The translations under genes were made by a program, and so were the position numbers. 64,000 bases of DNA from Desmodesmus armatus (Eukaryota; Chlorophyta; Chlorophyceae; Sphaeropleales; Scenedesmaceae), in contig VIIQ02000047.1 in NCBI GenBank assembly GCA_007449985.2, positions 248,001 to 312,000 of the forward strand, written 5' to 3'. Numbering within the stretch: the stretch's first letter is position 1; each line of letters opens with the position of its first letter. The notes under the pieces are model-generated. The model saw only the letters and a list, made by a program, of their open reading frames with translations. It had not been told where the DNA came from and searched no databases. Shown here piece after piece: positions 25,201-38,040 of the stretch.

Positions 25201-28200
25201 ACCAAGATAACAAGCTCAACAAGCTGAGGTGTTCTGCTGCGCCCTGGATCCCTTTCTTGCTCTGACCCCATCGCGCCCGTGTGCTGCACTGCCGCTGCTG
25301 CTCGCACTCCCATGCAGTACACCCTGGGTTCAGTGCCTGGTGATTACGTCATCATAACAGCGCTCAGCAAAGACCAGATGGTGTGGAACGTCACCTACAC
25401 CACCCGCCCCCAGGTGGCTGCGCCCCTCCAGCTGCCTGTCAACGCCAGCCTGCACCGCAGGGGCAGCAGCAACCTGGACCCACAGCTCGGCGCGGTCAGG
25501 GATGTGCAGGACCTGGTGCTGGCGGTGAGTGTTGTGCGGTGAACCTGCCAAGCTGTAGGCAGGATTGAGTGAAGCAGTAGAGGCACTACCAGGACCGGGA
25601 GGGGGATCAGGTTCAGCCTACAGTGTACGGGGTGTGTGCGAGTCAGCAGCAGCATCAACTGACGGCCTGCGGCACGAAACACATTTGAATATCACAATCA
25701 CCAACATTGCATGTCTGCACTGTTGCACAGGCTGTAAAGCTGGTTTGGCACCAACACACCTCTTTCTTGCACTTTATGACGTCAATACATGTTCCCTGTA
25801 CCCTGATCGGCTCCCTTGCTGTTGCGTTGCCACGCTTTGCTTCCTGGTGCAGCTCTGGAACCAGCGCACCAGTGCCTGCACCCGGCCCCACATACTGCTG
25901 CCTGCCAACAACCAGCAGCAGCTCAGCCTGGCGCCAGCACACCTCAGCCTTAGCCAGCAGCAGGTGCGCCCGACGGCTGGCAGCAATGCTGGCAGCAGTG
26001 GCAGCAGTGGCAGCCTGTCGATCATCCCTGAGTCACTAGCAGAAGCCGGGTTACACGCTGAGGGTGGTGACAGCATCTCAGTGCTACTGCCGAACGGCAC
26101 CAATGCAACATGGAACGGCAGCACAGCCAAGACAGTGTTACCTCCCAAGTGGCCGCCTCCTGGCGGCGAGCCTATCGACTGTCCTGCGACCATACGCGGT
26201 TTTGCTGGGCCGCAGAAGACGGTGGTTGATGTGGCATTCACCACGGGGCTGTTTGCGGTCAGTGGGCCGACAACGCCGCGGACAGATGCACCGACAGTGG
26301 GTGCCGCTGCTACAGCCGATGCAGCTGCGCTGCAGAGCGGGGGTGTGCTGAGGCTGGAGGAGGTACGGCTTGTCAACTTACCACAGGGAGAGGGGGTGGC
26401 TGATGCCGTCAGCAATGGCAGCAGATCCAATGAGGCTGTTATGCCGACAGCCCCAGGCCTCTGGATCTCCTTAGCACCCAGACATGTCTTCACACACCTA
26501 CTGTGGTTCATTGACAGGTGAGGGGCTGGATGGGCGGTTGAAGTAGTCATTATAGTCAGTCAATCTCACCCCTGTCTGCCACGGCAACCGCCGATTGCAT
26601 CTTGAGGGGTGCATGCCCTCTGTGGAAAAGGCTATTCAGCAGCAGCTGCAAGGGCCATGGCGGCTTCTTCAGTCCAGCGTTGGCTGTGCGGGTGGCGTTG
26701 TTTGGTCTGACCGTCAGACCAAACAAATGTCAGAAGGTGGGGACATGCAGGTGCAGTGTGTACGTACTGGCATGCAGGCCCCACTTCTGACAGTCAGCTC
26801 AACAGCAGCTGCAGCAGGGTTTTTCCCAGGTTTCTAACAGCTTGGTGTGCTAATGTGCTGTTTGCAACTTGCAGGAACCTGTCCAGCCCCAACGGGCCGT
26901 CTGTGCTGTTGTCGAATGTGACATTGCTGCTGCCACCACAAGAGGCGGCCCAGCTGGCAGCAATGGCGGCTGCTGCAGCAGAGGGAGTGGCTCCAGGCCT
27001 TGCACAGTTCCAGCTGTCCTTCCCATCAAGTAAGGAGAGGGAGCCTCCATGACTGAGGGTTGCTGGCAGTTGTAGTGCTGAACCTTGAAATTGGCCAGTG
27101 TATATACTGCCGCAGACTGCAGATGGCGCTGCCAGCTGCAATGCGCTCGTTTTGTTCAGCACCCAGTGTCGTGTAAGCTCATACCTACGTGATGGGACGC
27201 AAGCTCCAATATTCAACTGCGGTCATCAGCAGCTATCGGATAGATTGAGGGCAACCTGCATCACATATGCTCACCTATAAACATCACTGCCGCTGCCCAT
27301 TGTACTTTCGTACTTTCGCCTGCGCTTGCTCCCTGCTGCATTAATGCAGGCTCAGGTCTGCTGCCAATGGTGTACCGCAACGTGGCACTGGGCGCGCCTG
27401 CACCTGCCACACCCAACGCAGCAGCAGCCTCAGCGCCCACAGCAGCAGCAACAGGCGGCAGCGGCAGGCGTCTGCTGGCAGCTGCAGCCAGTGCGCATGG
27501 CATGAGGACGCCCGGCTGCGGTAGGGGGTGTGCAGGTCCCTGGTTTGATCTGAGGCGGAAGCTTCTGCAAGCTGCAGCCCCACCTGCTACACCCCCCAGC
27601 TCACCCCCAGCCGGCAGCAGCTTGGCAGGGGGAATCTGTGTTGGACAGATGGACGGTGCTGGAATAGTCGGCAGGGATGTGTGTATGGTCCCGGCAGGGC
27701 CCGAGTACCAGCTGCCCCCTGGCTACTACTGGCCGCAGGACAGCGCCAGCGCCGGCAGCGGCAGCAATGGCTGGCCAGCTTGGAAGGTTGCTGTGGTGGT
27801 GGCAGTGCTGGCTGTGGCAGTGCTGGCTGCTGCGCTGCTTGCAATGTTTCTGCTGGTGCGCCGGAAGCGCAAGCAAACTGCAGCTGCGCAGGCCCTGCAG
27901 GCGGAAGCCAAGCGCTTGGTGGGAGTGGCCAGCACAAAAAGCACGGGCAACCCCTCGAACACCAGCAACGGCAGCAGCCGCCGCATCCCTGCGGGCTCCA
28001 ACGGCGGCGGCGGGAGCGGCAGCAGCAGCAATGACAGCGGCACATTTGCGCGGCTGCAGGCCCTCGCCCGCCTGTATGACTGCTGCCCAGGCCAGGGCAC
28101 CCTGAGTCCACCAGGCAGCAGCGCAGCTGCTGCTGGGGCTGCCTTCACAACAGCGGCAGCGGCGAGCAGGTCCAGCAAGAGTCACTCCAATGGTTCTGTG

Positions 28201-31200
28201 TGGCCCACAGAGGGTGCTGCTGGCGGCGAGGTGTACAGCAACTCACCCACTTTCCAGCGCTCTACTGAGTCAGCAGGGTCTGGGTCTGTGGTGGTATGCC
28301 TGGGAGAGCAGCTGGGGCAATTGGCAGCTACACACATGGCCAGTCTTGATTTTGGGTCTGGGGACGAGTCTGATGGCTCCTCTCGGCCAACTCCTGGGTT
28401 TGGCTCCTTCACGGTTTCAGGGGGCAGCCGTGGCCTGCGGCAGCAGGGAGTGCCTTTCACAGGGCTGTCAGTGGGCATGCCATTGGCCCTGGGTGGAATG
28501 GCCGGGAACTTGCAGCCGCAAGCAGCAGCAGCAGCAGGGATTACGGCAGCAGCAGCTGCACAGGGACCGCATGTGGCGAATGATGACGCGAATGGGACAC
28601 TTGTCCTGTCCCCTTCCCAGCACCAGCAGCTGCGGCAGCAGCTGCAGCAGCAGGCCCCGTCGCAGCTCCAGAGGACGCAGCAGGGCGCTTCACGCATCAG
28701 CAGTGCCATTAGCAACATGACTGCTGACCTGCAGCTGCAGCGGCTCAACCGCTATGCCAACAGCAGTGTTTCAGGCATGTCTGGCCAGCCATCACAGAGC
28801 CCCCGTGCCTCCCTGCCTGACGAAGTCTTTGTCAGTGTGCGTGACAGCTCCCAGAAGCAGCGGCGGTCGAGTTGGCTCCCACCGCAGCAGGAGATTCAGC
28901 CCGCTTCCGAGCAGGATAGCGTTGGCCACGACAAGCAGCTCGTGGTGTCTGCACGTCGTTTGCCCAAGTGGCAGTCGCGTCAAGACCTGTTACGCGCCCA
29001 GTCGCAAGTTTCTGCCGGACGTGGCCCAACCGGCAGTGGTAGAAGCGGCATGCTGATGACGGGTGCCGGTCAGCTGCATATGATGGAGGTCATCGGGGCA
29101 GGTTCCTTTGGGGTCGTCTACAGAGCGTGTTGGAGGTGCGGGTCAGGATGCAAGCGCGCGTTGCTCCCTCCTTTTATGCACGTTTGGGCGGCGTGAAACG
29201 ATTTTATTGCCAATCTGGTTCTTTGTTTACTGCACACGCTGTGAGCGCAAGCAGCACAGTATTCAGTGGTCATTTTCATTTTGCTGTTGCTTGTCTCAGA
29301 CAGCAGTGCTGTTGCTCGTCTGGGCTTGTTTGTGCAGGGGGATCCCAGCTGCTGTCAAGGTTATGCAGCTGCCAGTGTTCGAGGATGAAGCAGCAGGTGC
29401 TGCCCATGCGAGGAGTCCCACAGGAGGTGCCGGCCTGGCAGCAGCAGCAGTGGCTGAGAGGCGCAAACGGGGTGGCATCAACAGGCGGGAGCAGATGGCT
29501 GTCATGGAGGCTGCATTGGGCTCCTCTCTCAGCCACCCAAACATTTTGACGGTGGGTGATCTGGTGCAGGGCTGTCATGTGCACCAGCTGCCGGCAGTTC
29601 ACTCAACAGTCTAAGCCCCAAACTGCTGTCATACCCAAGCTGCGCACCTGCAGAGCCCCCAAACACGCTGTCCTGCCCAGACAAGCTTGCCACTGGGTGC
29701 AGGGCTGTTGCGTGCACTGCTGGCATTTCACTTCACAATTCAGGCCGGAACAGTTGTGGCGCAACCTTCGTCACACCCAAGCTGCACACCTGCAGGCCTG
29801 TGAAACCTGTGACTTGCCCTATGCTGAAGCACTAGCTGCCAATTGTTGTCACACCCAAGCTGCGAACCTGCAGAGCCCCTAGGACTCGTGAGGTGCCCTG
29901 TGCTGAAGTATTGTCGCACACTGCTGTATCCTTTATGCAGGTCTACACCTACCTGCTTCGCCCGCTGACGGCACCAGGGCGCGTCCAGAGCGGCATTGAC
30001 CCCGCCATGACACAGCAGCAGATACAGCAGCAGCTAGACGGTACCAGCACATGCAGCGCTGACCAGCACGGGCAGCAGCAGCAGCTGGCCCGTCAGAGCA
30101 GAGGCGCAACGGCTAGCAGGCAGGGCAGTGGTGACGATGCAGTGGTGACAGGATACGAGCTGCAGCTGGTGATGGAGTACTGCCCCCTGGTGAGTGTGGA
30201 AATTTGTGATCTTTCTGCACTGCAGTAAGCAGTGGTAGGCCATGGGTGTTTGAGCAGTTGTTTGTCCCAGCTGGCCAGTCCATGTGCTGGGCATGTGATA
30301 GGGAGCTGGCGGGCACATGCCATTGCCGAAACGCGCTGACTTGCCGTTTGTTTCTTTCCCGCCGTTTGGTGTGCCGTCAGGGTGGTTTGCGCCACTCTGC
30401 CGGCATTGTGCATCAGACGCTGCAAACGCCTACAGTGTATTGCAGGGGCAATCACCTATTTCAAGGATGGCACAGCAGCACCTAGACGTGCTGCTACTCG
30501 CTGCTGTTGCTGCTTGTGTTGCAGGGTTCACTGCGTGCTGCGATTGACAATGGGCTGCTGGAGGACAGGCTGACGCGCTGCCCTGACTACCTCACAGTCC
30601 TCACACTGGCACTGGTGAGAGCCACTTAGTGACGAGCCATCAGCTGTGTTGTCTCAATTTGCTGATTTGCGGTGTTGCATCGTGCAAGCTGCAGTAAAGG
30701 GTTTCTTAATCGAGAGAGTTGGCGCCGCAGCTATGTTTGATGCCATCAAGCAAACAAACAAAACAAAGCTGTCGGACTGGAAAGGGCGCCTTGCAGCAGT
30801 GTTTTGCACATAAAGTTGACTGCAGCTGCAGCTAATGCATGATGCCATCGACACCACACTGACACATTTGCTATGCCCCTTTCATTGCGCATTCCGTAGA
30901 CCGATCCCACCCAATGTAATGGTGTGCAAGCCTTGATTCAAGTCATGACTCAAGTCATTCTGAACATTGTTCTTGGGTTCTGTGCACGCGTCCCGTCTGC
31001 CATCTGGCTTGCGCAGGGTGTCGCGCATGCGATGAACCACCTGCACAGCGAGGGCATCGTGCACGGCGACCTCAAGGCTGGCAATGTGCTGCTCAAGGCT
31101 GAGCTGCAGCCCGTCGCCTTCGACGCAGCAGGTGCTGCTGGGGTGGGTTGGTCGATGTCCACAGGCGGCGGTGGTCTGCACTCAACGGCGGCTGGGACGT

Positions 31201-33468
31201 CCGGCCCTGTGGGCAGCAATCCTGGAGGTGGGTTGATGGAGTTGGTTACGCTTTGTTGCTCTGTGTGACTGTGGGATTGCCAACCCCGCTGTCGCCTTTC
31301 CCAGACATGGCCTTCTCCCTGCTGTCCGCTGAACCAAACACCCACTAAGTCAGTCCCGGGACATGTCCATCAGCTGATGACCAATACCTGGATGGGAACT
31401 GCTGGCGAATGGACTTTTCTGCAGCAGCTCCCTTGGTACAATCAAGTAGGTGCATCCAACTGCATGGTCAATGGAATTTGATGCATACGCTCACCGTCAC
31501 TATCACTAATAGTGAGTACTGCCGTTGCATGCCTACATGTGGCTGCTGCGCATTCGGGCTTGCCCTCATGCAGGCGTCAGCAGCGGCAGTGGCAGCAGGG
31601 CCATCGGCAATGGCGTGCGGCACCAAGAGCAGCTGGTGGCCAAGGTGGCTGACTTTGGGCTGGCGTGTCGGCTGAGGGACCAGGACACACACGTGTCTGG
31701 TGTGCACAGGGTAAGCAATCGCCGCACCGCGATGCATACACCTGCAGCCCCCAACAAAATCTTTGCAGCATGCTCTGACGTTGCTATAGTGTTGCACATA
31801 TACGTTCTAGCCGTGCCTCAGAATGTTGCATCATCAGGTTGAGCATCACCATACGAGGCAACACCAGCGCCCGACTGCTGATGTGTGTGCTGTGCAGGGT
31901 ACCCTGAACCACATGGCTCCAGAAATGCTGCTGCACGGCCACGCCTCACGTGCAAGTGACGTGTACGCTTTTGGCATCCTGCTGGTACGTATCCTTCACT
32001 GCTGTCTGAGCTTTTGGTGCATCGTTTGACTTTCGGGAATAGTTCATGGTGATGCAGCGCTGCTGTCACAGCACCATCTGGGCTCAGGGTACGTGCTACA
32101 GCATTCCACAGGTGGGGTTTTCCAAAGACACCCAGGGAAGTCCGCCTTCCTGGGGCCCAGGTTGCTGATTGTGGCTGCTGTGTGTGCTGCCTGCCTGTGC
32201 AGTGGGAGATGGCCACTGGGATGCGCGCATTTGCAAGTAAGTGTTACACAATCACAGCCTCCTTCTACCTTTGACAGAGTACTGCTGTGAATATGCTGTA
32301 TGGCTGACAGGCTGGGTGTGCCTGCTTTCACAGCTGCTGTAATGTCGACTGCAAAAGCTCTTGTTGTCCTTACCTGGCCTGGCCCATGTACGCATGTGCT
32401 CAGGACTAGCTGTTGTCTGTTTGGTGAGTGACACCGTGTTGAACACAGCAAGTGTCGCACGCTTACCATTGACCCACAGGCAATGCTTGCCCGCACGCAC
32501 TCACTTGTGTCCATAATGTTTTCTGCTCTCTTCGTGCCTTGCAGACGTCCCCAAGGCGCTGGTGGCTGCAGTGGTGCTGCGGGACCAGGCCCGGCCCGAG
32601 TGGCCTGACAGCAGCAGCACCGCCAACCTGGTGGTGGCTGCGGCTGCAGCTGCTGCAGGAGCCGTGGTGCACGAGGGGTCGCCGCCAATGGCTTACAGGG
32701 AGCTGGCTGCTGCATGCTGGGCACATGAAGCGCACGACAGGTGAGTATCTGCTCGGCTAGGTGTTCAACACCTCGAAGGCTTCGAGATTACGACTGTGGG
32801 TGATTGTCATGCGGGCTGCATTTTTTTGTTGGGGGCACTGGCTAGATGATGCGTAGGACTTATAGCTTCTGTTGGCTTGAATGCGCGCTCTCACTATTCC
32901 GAAAAGTTAGTAACAGCGCTTTTATGAGGAGTCCGACTAGTTGCGCCTTTCATAAGCATGCCCTGCACCATCCTTCCTTTCCATCACATACTCTGTCACT
33001 GTGGCAGTGTTTCGACTGGCACTTTTTGTTGTTTGCGTTGCCACCACCCTTTGCTCCCTGCTACACAGGCCGTCCTTCGACCTGATCTGCACCACCCTAG
33101 GCGACCTGCTGGCCCAGGAGCATGCCCGCCAGGCAAAGCTGTCAGCCCTCATTCAGCAACAGCCTGCCACAGTCCACCCTCCTGAAATGGCTGCAGCCCT
33201 TCAGCAGCAGCAGCAGCAGGGGGCAGGCCGTCCTGCTGCAGCTACACCCCGCCCTGCTGATCGTTGGGCGCCAGCAAGCAGCGCAGGCGTCAGTGCAGCT
33301 GTTGCAGCAGGTCCTGGGCGCAGCGGGGCTGCAAGCAGACAGCCTTTCAGTCCGTTTGCTGCCTTAAAGGCAGAGCCGTTTGCATCGTGCAGCGTGGTCA
33401 GCCTGGTCCCCCTAGGCAGCCGGAAGGGCACTACAGTCAGCTCGCAGGAGCTGCAACAACAGAAGTAA
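22189..33468 (+). CDS. receptor-like protein kinase with large ectodomain and TKL-type kinase
   Basis: Exons read: 22189-22477, 23036-23781, 24085-24230, 24475-24594, 24891-24935, 25085-25228, 25318-25524, 25853-26517, 26875-27029, 27350-29135, 29338-29551, 29941-30189, 30525-30614, 31017-31227, 31574-31710, 31898-31984, 32203-32236, 32545-32740, 33069-33468, about 1970 codons. All joins are in phase except around 25085-25318, where one boundary is unresolved. The start gives a signal peptide (MKPLFLIILCLAQCVLS). The ectodomain has many N-x-S/T sites and repeated LQDVVLV / LHDVVLV motifs. A membrane span follows (VAVVVAVLAVAVLAAALLAMF) with a basic stop-transfer, then a long Ser/Gln linker. 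The kinase shows GAGSFGVVYRA, AAVKVM, HGDLKAGNVLL (HGD in place of HRD), DFGLA, a TLNHMAPEM activation-segment end, SDVYAFGILLWEM and HDRPSF. It should phosphorylate Ser/Thr at the plasma membrane in response to an unknown ligand. Confidence 0.92.
26698..26792. repeat. two adjacent inverted repeats in a kinase intron
   Basis: The first is a perfect 14-bp inverted repeat with a 1-nt centre (26698-26711 and 26713-26726). It is followed at once by a second stem: 26728-26742 pairs with 26779-26792 with a single bulged base. Both lie inside the intron 26518-26874, so the transcript would carry two hairpins side by side. Confidence 0.85.
29630..29880 (+). repeat. three direct copies of a ~30-bp intronic motif
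   Basis: The motif cacccaagctgcgcacctgc, followed by agagccc or a close variant, occurs near 29632, 29772 and 29850 within the intron 29552-29940. It looks like local duplication with no coding role. Confidence 0.7.
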
Positions 33469-36128
33469 CTGGTGGATGGTGTTGGCGGCAGGTCTTTTGT
33501 GTCTTCTTCTTGGAAGTCCAAGCTGGATGTAGTAAACTGCGCAGTCTGCGCTGCATATAAGCGGCTGCCACCCTGGCACGGTGGCAGCGTCGCACCAAGT
33601 TTGTGGCATTTGCGTTGGCATTCGCGTTGGCATCCGGGCGCCCAGCCAGGGCCCCTTTTCTTGAAACTCGTCCGTTGAACCAGGTCGTGTGTGAGGAAGG
33701 CAGTACAGGCCAGGGTGTCCCCTGACTGGATCGGCCTGACTGCATTGTTGTGAAGGCCCCGCATCAGCCTTCGTCCGGCTAGTGCTGCTACTGCGTACAA
33801 TTGTTGTACTGTGGCAGGCCCTCTCCTGTGTTGTGGCAGGCCCTTTCCTGTGTTGTTCAGTTGTGTTGTTCAGTTGGCCAAAGATGTGGACAAAGAGCCT
33901 GAAGGCGCTGCTTGATGCAGCAGCTCCAGGTGTGGTTGATTGCTCTGGCGGTTGCGTGTTGTGCAGAAGCGTATCTGATCCGGGGGCTTGAAGGTTGATG
34001 GCCCTGCTTTGTTTGATTGTGAGTTGGCGAGCTGTGCTAAGTGTGCGATGGTAGTCAACTGCATCAGGCCATGTGGATTGGAATGGGGAATGCAGACTGG
34101 GGGATGAGGGGGGCGACATGTGTGCCCATATGGGCTGCTGCTGCAGCAGTTTTACCTCTATCACGTGCCACCTGGGCACATTGGGGTGTGTATATGAACA
34201 ACAAAGAAAACAGAAAAAAAGACAAAAAAAAACAGAAAAGGCTTGGATGGTGTTGTTCTGCATATTTATGTGGCAGCTGCTGGATTTTAGCAGCTGCTGC
34301 TGGAGTCTGATGGCAAGGGTTGATTCAATGGGTCTGGCTTGGGTCCTGACTGGCAGAAGGCTGTGTGGGTGTGCACTGGCATGCAGCCACCAATTATGTC
34401 TGGGTCTGATCGATTGAAGGAGTTTTCTGCAGGTCTGAGGCCTTCCTTATGTGACTTTGCAGTTGGGAGCCAAGCTGGTTGATGGTGCTGTGTCTATTCA
34501 GCCTACTATTACTAATAGGTGACCTCACTGGGTCAAGGGGTCGTTTGACTGCCCTCTTGGGAACCAAACCAGGCTCATAGGGCGTGCGCCAGATTACATT
34601 GGCGGCCAGGCATTGATAGGTGCCTGGCTGTGACGTGTCGCCGGCTTCACCGTAGGGCGGTCGGCTTTTTGTTCAGGGTTAAGGTGTGCCGCAAACCATA
34701 TACTGGGCAGTGTACTGCTGCTGCCGGGCTAGGGATGTGCTGTTAGGCATGATATGCAATACACGTACAGGGTGTGTTGACTGGATTGGATTGGCCCCAA
34801 CGTCAGCCCCTGCTGTTGACATTGTTGTTTGTGTCATATGTCCTGCGCCCCACAGGCTTGAGTAAGCTGCTGTGTCCAGTTGCGCCAGGTGTGAGGCTGC
34901 ATGGCTGCGACAGCACGCTGCTGACAAAGGCCTCCAGCAGGGTTCATATTGTCGTCTGTTGGGTCCATCATTAGCAGCGACCCTGCTGTTGACGGAGCCA
35001 CTCAGTGCATACGGTGTGCTTAGGGCAAGCGCTTCAGTCCCTGCAGGCTGCGCGGCCTGCTGTACAGTCCGACTGTGAGGCTGTCTTCTGTGCCCACTCA
35101 GACTGTGCCAACACACCAACATGCAGGCCCCACGGTGAGGACGTGGCAACCGCCCAGCGGTTACACACGGTCCTCTCCTTAACTAACGCTGAGTGCCTGG
35201 CACTTCAGCGTCATCTCTCTCTCTCTCTCTGCAGGCCCCAGTTGCATTGACAGCTGCGCACCCGTTGCAATAGCTTGCGTGCTATTCTTTTTATTGGAAA
35301 GGTTGCGATTGCAACGAGGACAAGGGTTTGATGGTGTGGCGCTGGGCGCCGCAGTCCGCTGGTGCTCGATTGGTTATGTCAGCGGACAGACTTGCGCACC
35401 AGATGCCATGGCCGGCATGGCCAAATCTTGATGAGCACCTGCCTCGGGTTGTCTAGCGCCCCTTGCAGGGGTTTCTTGGTGCATGCGTATACTGGTCACC
35501 GGTATGCCATACAAGACAGTTTCTTCTGCAGCTGCCTGTGCTCTTCCTTAGATAGTTGGTGTGATTCACGTCTGCAGACAAGGCCATCGGCCTGAAGCGC
35601 CGGCTTCAGCTACTCTGCTGCTGTTCCAGTGTGGCGGAGCAGGATTGGCACACATTGGCTGCCAAGCCTCTGATTGCGTTGTGATGGTGATGCTTTTTTT
35701 CTTGCAGGACCTGTACTGGTTGAGTCAAACAAGCCCTGCAGTGCCAGACTCTAGTTGTTGAGTCCCACATATAGTCACGGGCAGAGGGTGACTCCTAGGT
35801 CATTGGCCGCAGGCTGCGGTCAGTGAGGAGGAATGTCATACATTCGCAGTGCGCCTGACTGCATGTGCGGTAGTTGCTCATGCCTTGGCTGGTTGACCCT
35901 GCTGTGTATATGTTGACCACTGCTCTTTTGCCGGTATGGTGGTGGGTGATGGTTGTGCTTGCAGGGCTTGCTGTGTACCCAACGTGGGGCTCCTCAACGT
36001 TGAGGTGTTGCTGTGCGGCTGCGAAGGTTGGCATAATCACAATGGTCCTACAGCCTGTAGTACTGAGTACGGTAGGTCTACAGGTTGGAATCGAGTCTCC
36101 TGGTTGCCAGCAAGCTGCCTGGACCTGT

Positions 36129-36183
36129 CAAAGGTACCCACCGGTGCACCCCAACACTGTTGTGGCACCGACGGGTACCTTTG
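36129..36183. repeat. inverted repeat, 19-bp arms
   Basis: Arms at 36129-36147 and 36165-36183 (caaaggtacccaccggtgc and its complement) pair with two mismatches around a 17-nt loop. Confidence 0.85.
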
Positions 36184-36328
36184 ACTGTGTTTATGCTACA
36201 TCTATTTTTACTTAGTGACAGTCAGTCACTGTGACAGATGTTACAACTAGTGCCTAGTAAGGCTGTTGGAAGGCCTAGGCGCATAGTGTGAAGGAGGTGT
36301 GTAGGGATCGCAAGACTTGACCAGCGTG

Positions 36329-36377
36329 GGCTAGATCTGTCCCCCGATTATCATCTTGATGGAGGACAGATCTAGCC
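36329..36377. repeat. perfect inverted repeat, 14-bp arms
   Basis: ggctagatctgtcc at 36329-36342 is the exact complement of 36364-36377, with a 21-nt loop. Confidence 0.9.
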
Positions 36378-36586
36378 TCCCAAGCTGCGTCATGCATGTC
36401 AGTTGTGCTGAGTTGGCTGCTGCAGCGGAGGGTGGATGTGTGAACATGTGCAGTTGTGGGCCATCTGTGGCCTGAGTGCCTCAACTGTGTCGTGGCCACA
36501 ACCATGGGTGTGTCCTTGAGTCATATCTATTGGAGTGAGCTGATGTTTACTTGGCATCATACGGGGTGTGTTGAAGACTGGTTGAC

Positions 36587-36605
36587 CCAGTCCCACTGGG
36601 ACTGG
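36587..36605. repeat. perfect inverted repeat, 9-bp arms, 1-nt centre
   Basis: ccagtccca, then c, then tgggactgg. It is the third compact hairpin within 500 bp. Confidence 0.85.
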
Positions 36606-38040
36606 CAGTTCCCAAGTTTCAGCTGGCAGTTGGCACACACAGTGGTTCACACTCTGGGTTGAGGCTTTCAGTTTATCTTGTCACTCCCCCTTTTCAACAG
36701 GTGAGGTGACCTCTGTCCCAGTTGACTCTGTCATAACGGAGTGTGCGTGTAGGCTGTTGTTCTCCGCAAGCTGTTGTGCTGGTGGCTCGGTCTGACCGGC
36801 TCGTAGCCCCTGGCAGGGGTCACACATGCATGACCCCCTTCACAGGTGAAGAGTGTGGGGTGTGAAGGGGGCTGACCCCTTCACAACCCCCTTCACCACC
36901 CCCTTCAAGGCTGTGTGGCCACAGTGTGAAGGGTGGGGGCTTAGTGGTCACCCCTTCGGAAGGGGGGTTGCCCGCCTAGTGATGGTCATGTGGAGCTGGG
37001 TGCCGCCAGTACCACTGGGAGTAGCACCAGTGGCTGTGAGTCAGCTGACACTGGCAAGTACTTGCAAAAAATCGATGTGGTTGTTGGTTGCGACGCCGGC
37101 TGTGTGCGCAACCTCTGCTGCTGTAGTGTGTTGGTGGCATTGTATGTTATCATGGCTATGGTGCCATAGCCAGTACATGTTCGTGCTTGTACGGCTCAAG
37201 GTCTGTCAATCGAAAGCCTGCCCAGCTGCTGCTGCCAACTAGGCAGAGGCGAGGCACCTGGGTGCTGCAAGCTCATGAGCTCAGCTGGCAGTAGCAGTCT
37301 TGTGTCTCGTGTTACAGCTGCCGGCTGTTGTTGCTGCAACGCATGATCGTGGGACTCCCACTATAAGGTTGAGTCTTATTGGGCCTGATTTGAGGAGCTC
37401 AGGGAGCCTGTTTTGAGGGGGAGGGGGCATGGGTAGGTCCGCATTCAAGTTCTAGGTTGCGCACGGCTGTTGTGGTGTTTCTATGTTGCATGCGTCTTCA
37501 AGAGTCGGGCGTCAGTCACTGGGCCAGGCTTCAAGCCTTGACGCCTCAAGTCAGGCTGGCTTCGGTGAGTTGGCATATACCTGGGTGCCCCTCATCGTTG
37601 ATGCTCATAGAAATTGTACGCTGCCAGGGTTGTGCATTCTCCAAGACCGGCTGGATCAGACGGCCATCTTTCCTGACATCTTTGCTGGTGAATGCTGCGC
37701 GTTTGCCTGAGCCTTTCATTCTCAATGGCTGCTTACTCATGTTGATTTTCCAGGCACTTGATTTGCAAGCCATGCGTGGCTTGGGACATGTCCCAGTGCA
37801 CACTGTACTACTGAGTCAGCAGTGCTTGAAGCGTGTGGGGTCAGCCTGCCAGGGTCAGTGATTGTGCATCTTTAGCCTGCATTGGTGCATTGTCACGGCT
37901 TCCAGCCCTGGTCCTGTTTCCCTGCTTGGTTCTTTTGGACGGCGTGCTGGTTGTCGTTTGTCACACACTTGCAGTTTCTGTTCTTTTGAGTTTCAGCGTT
38001 GAAAGATCTCTAGACACTAGTGTGATGGCTTGCTGTTTAA

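Larger units (their letters stand above)
33469..38040. other. 3' flank and intergenic DNA rich in inverted repeats, no supported gene
   Basis: Open frames here are short and show no motif or phase-consistent exon chain. The plus strand is G/T-rich. A (TC)n run lies at about 35216-35232. Direct and inverted copies of a ccccttcac-type motif cluster at 36830-36965. Several hairpin-forming inverted repeats at 36.1-36.6 kb are listed separately. Confidence 0.5.
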
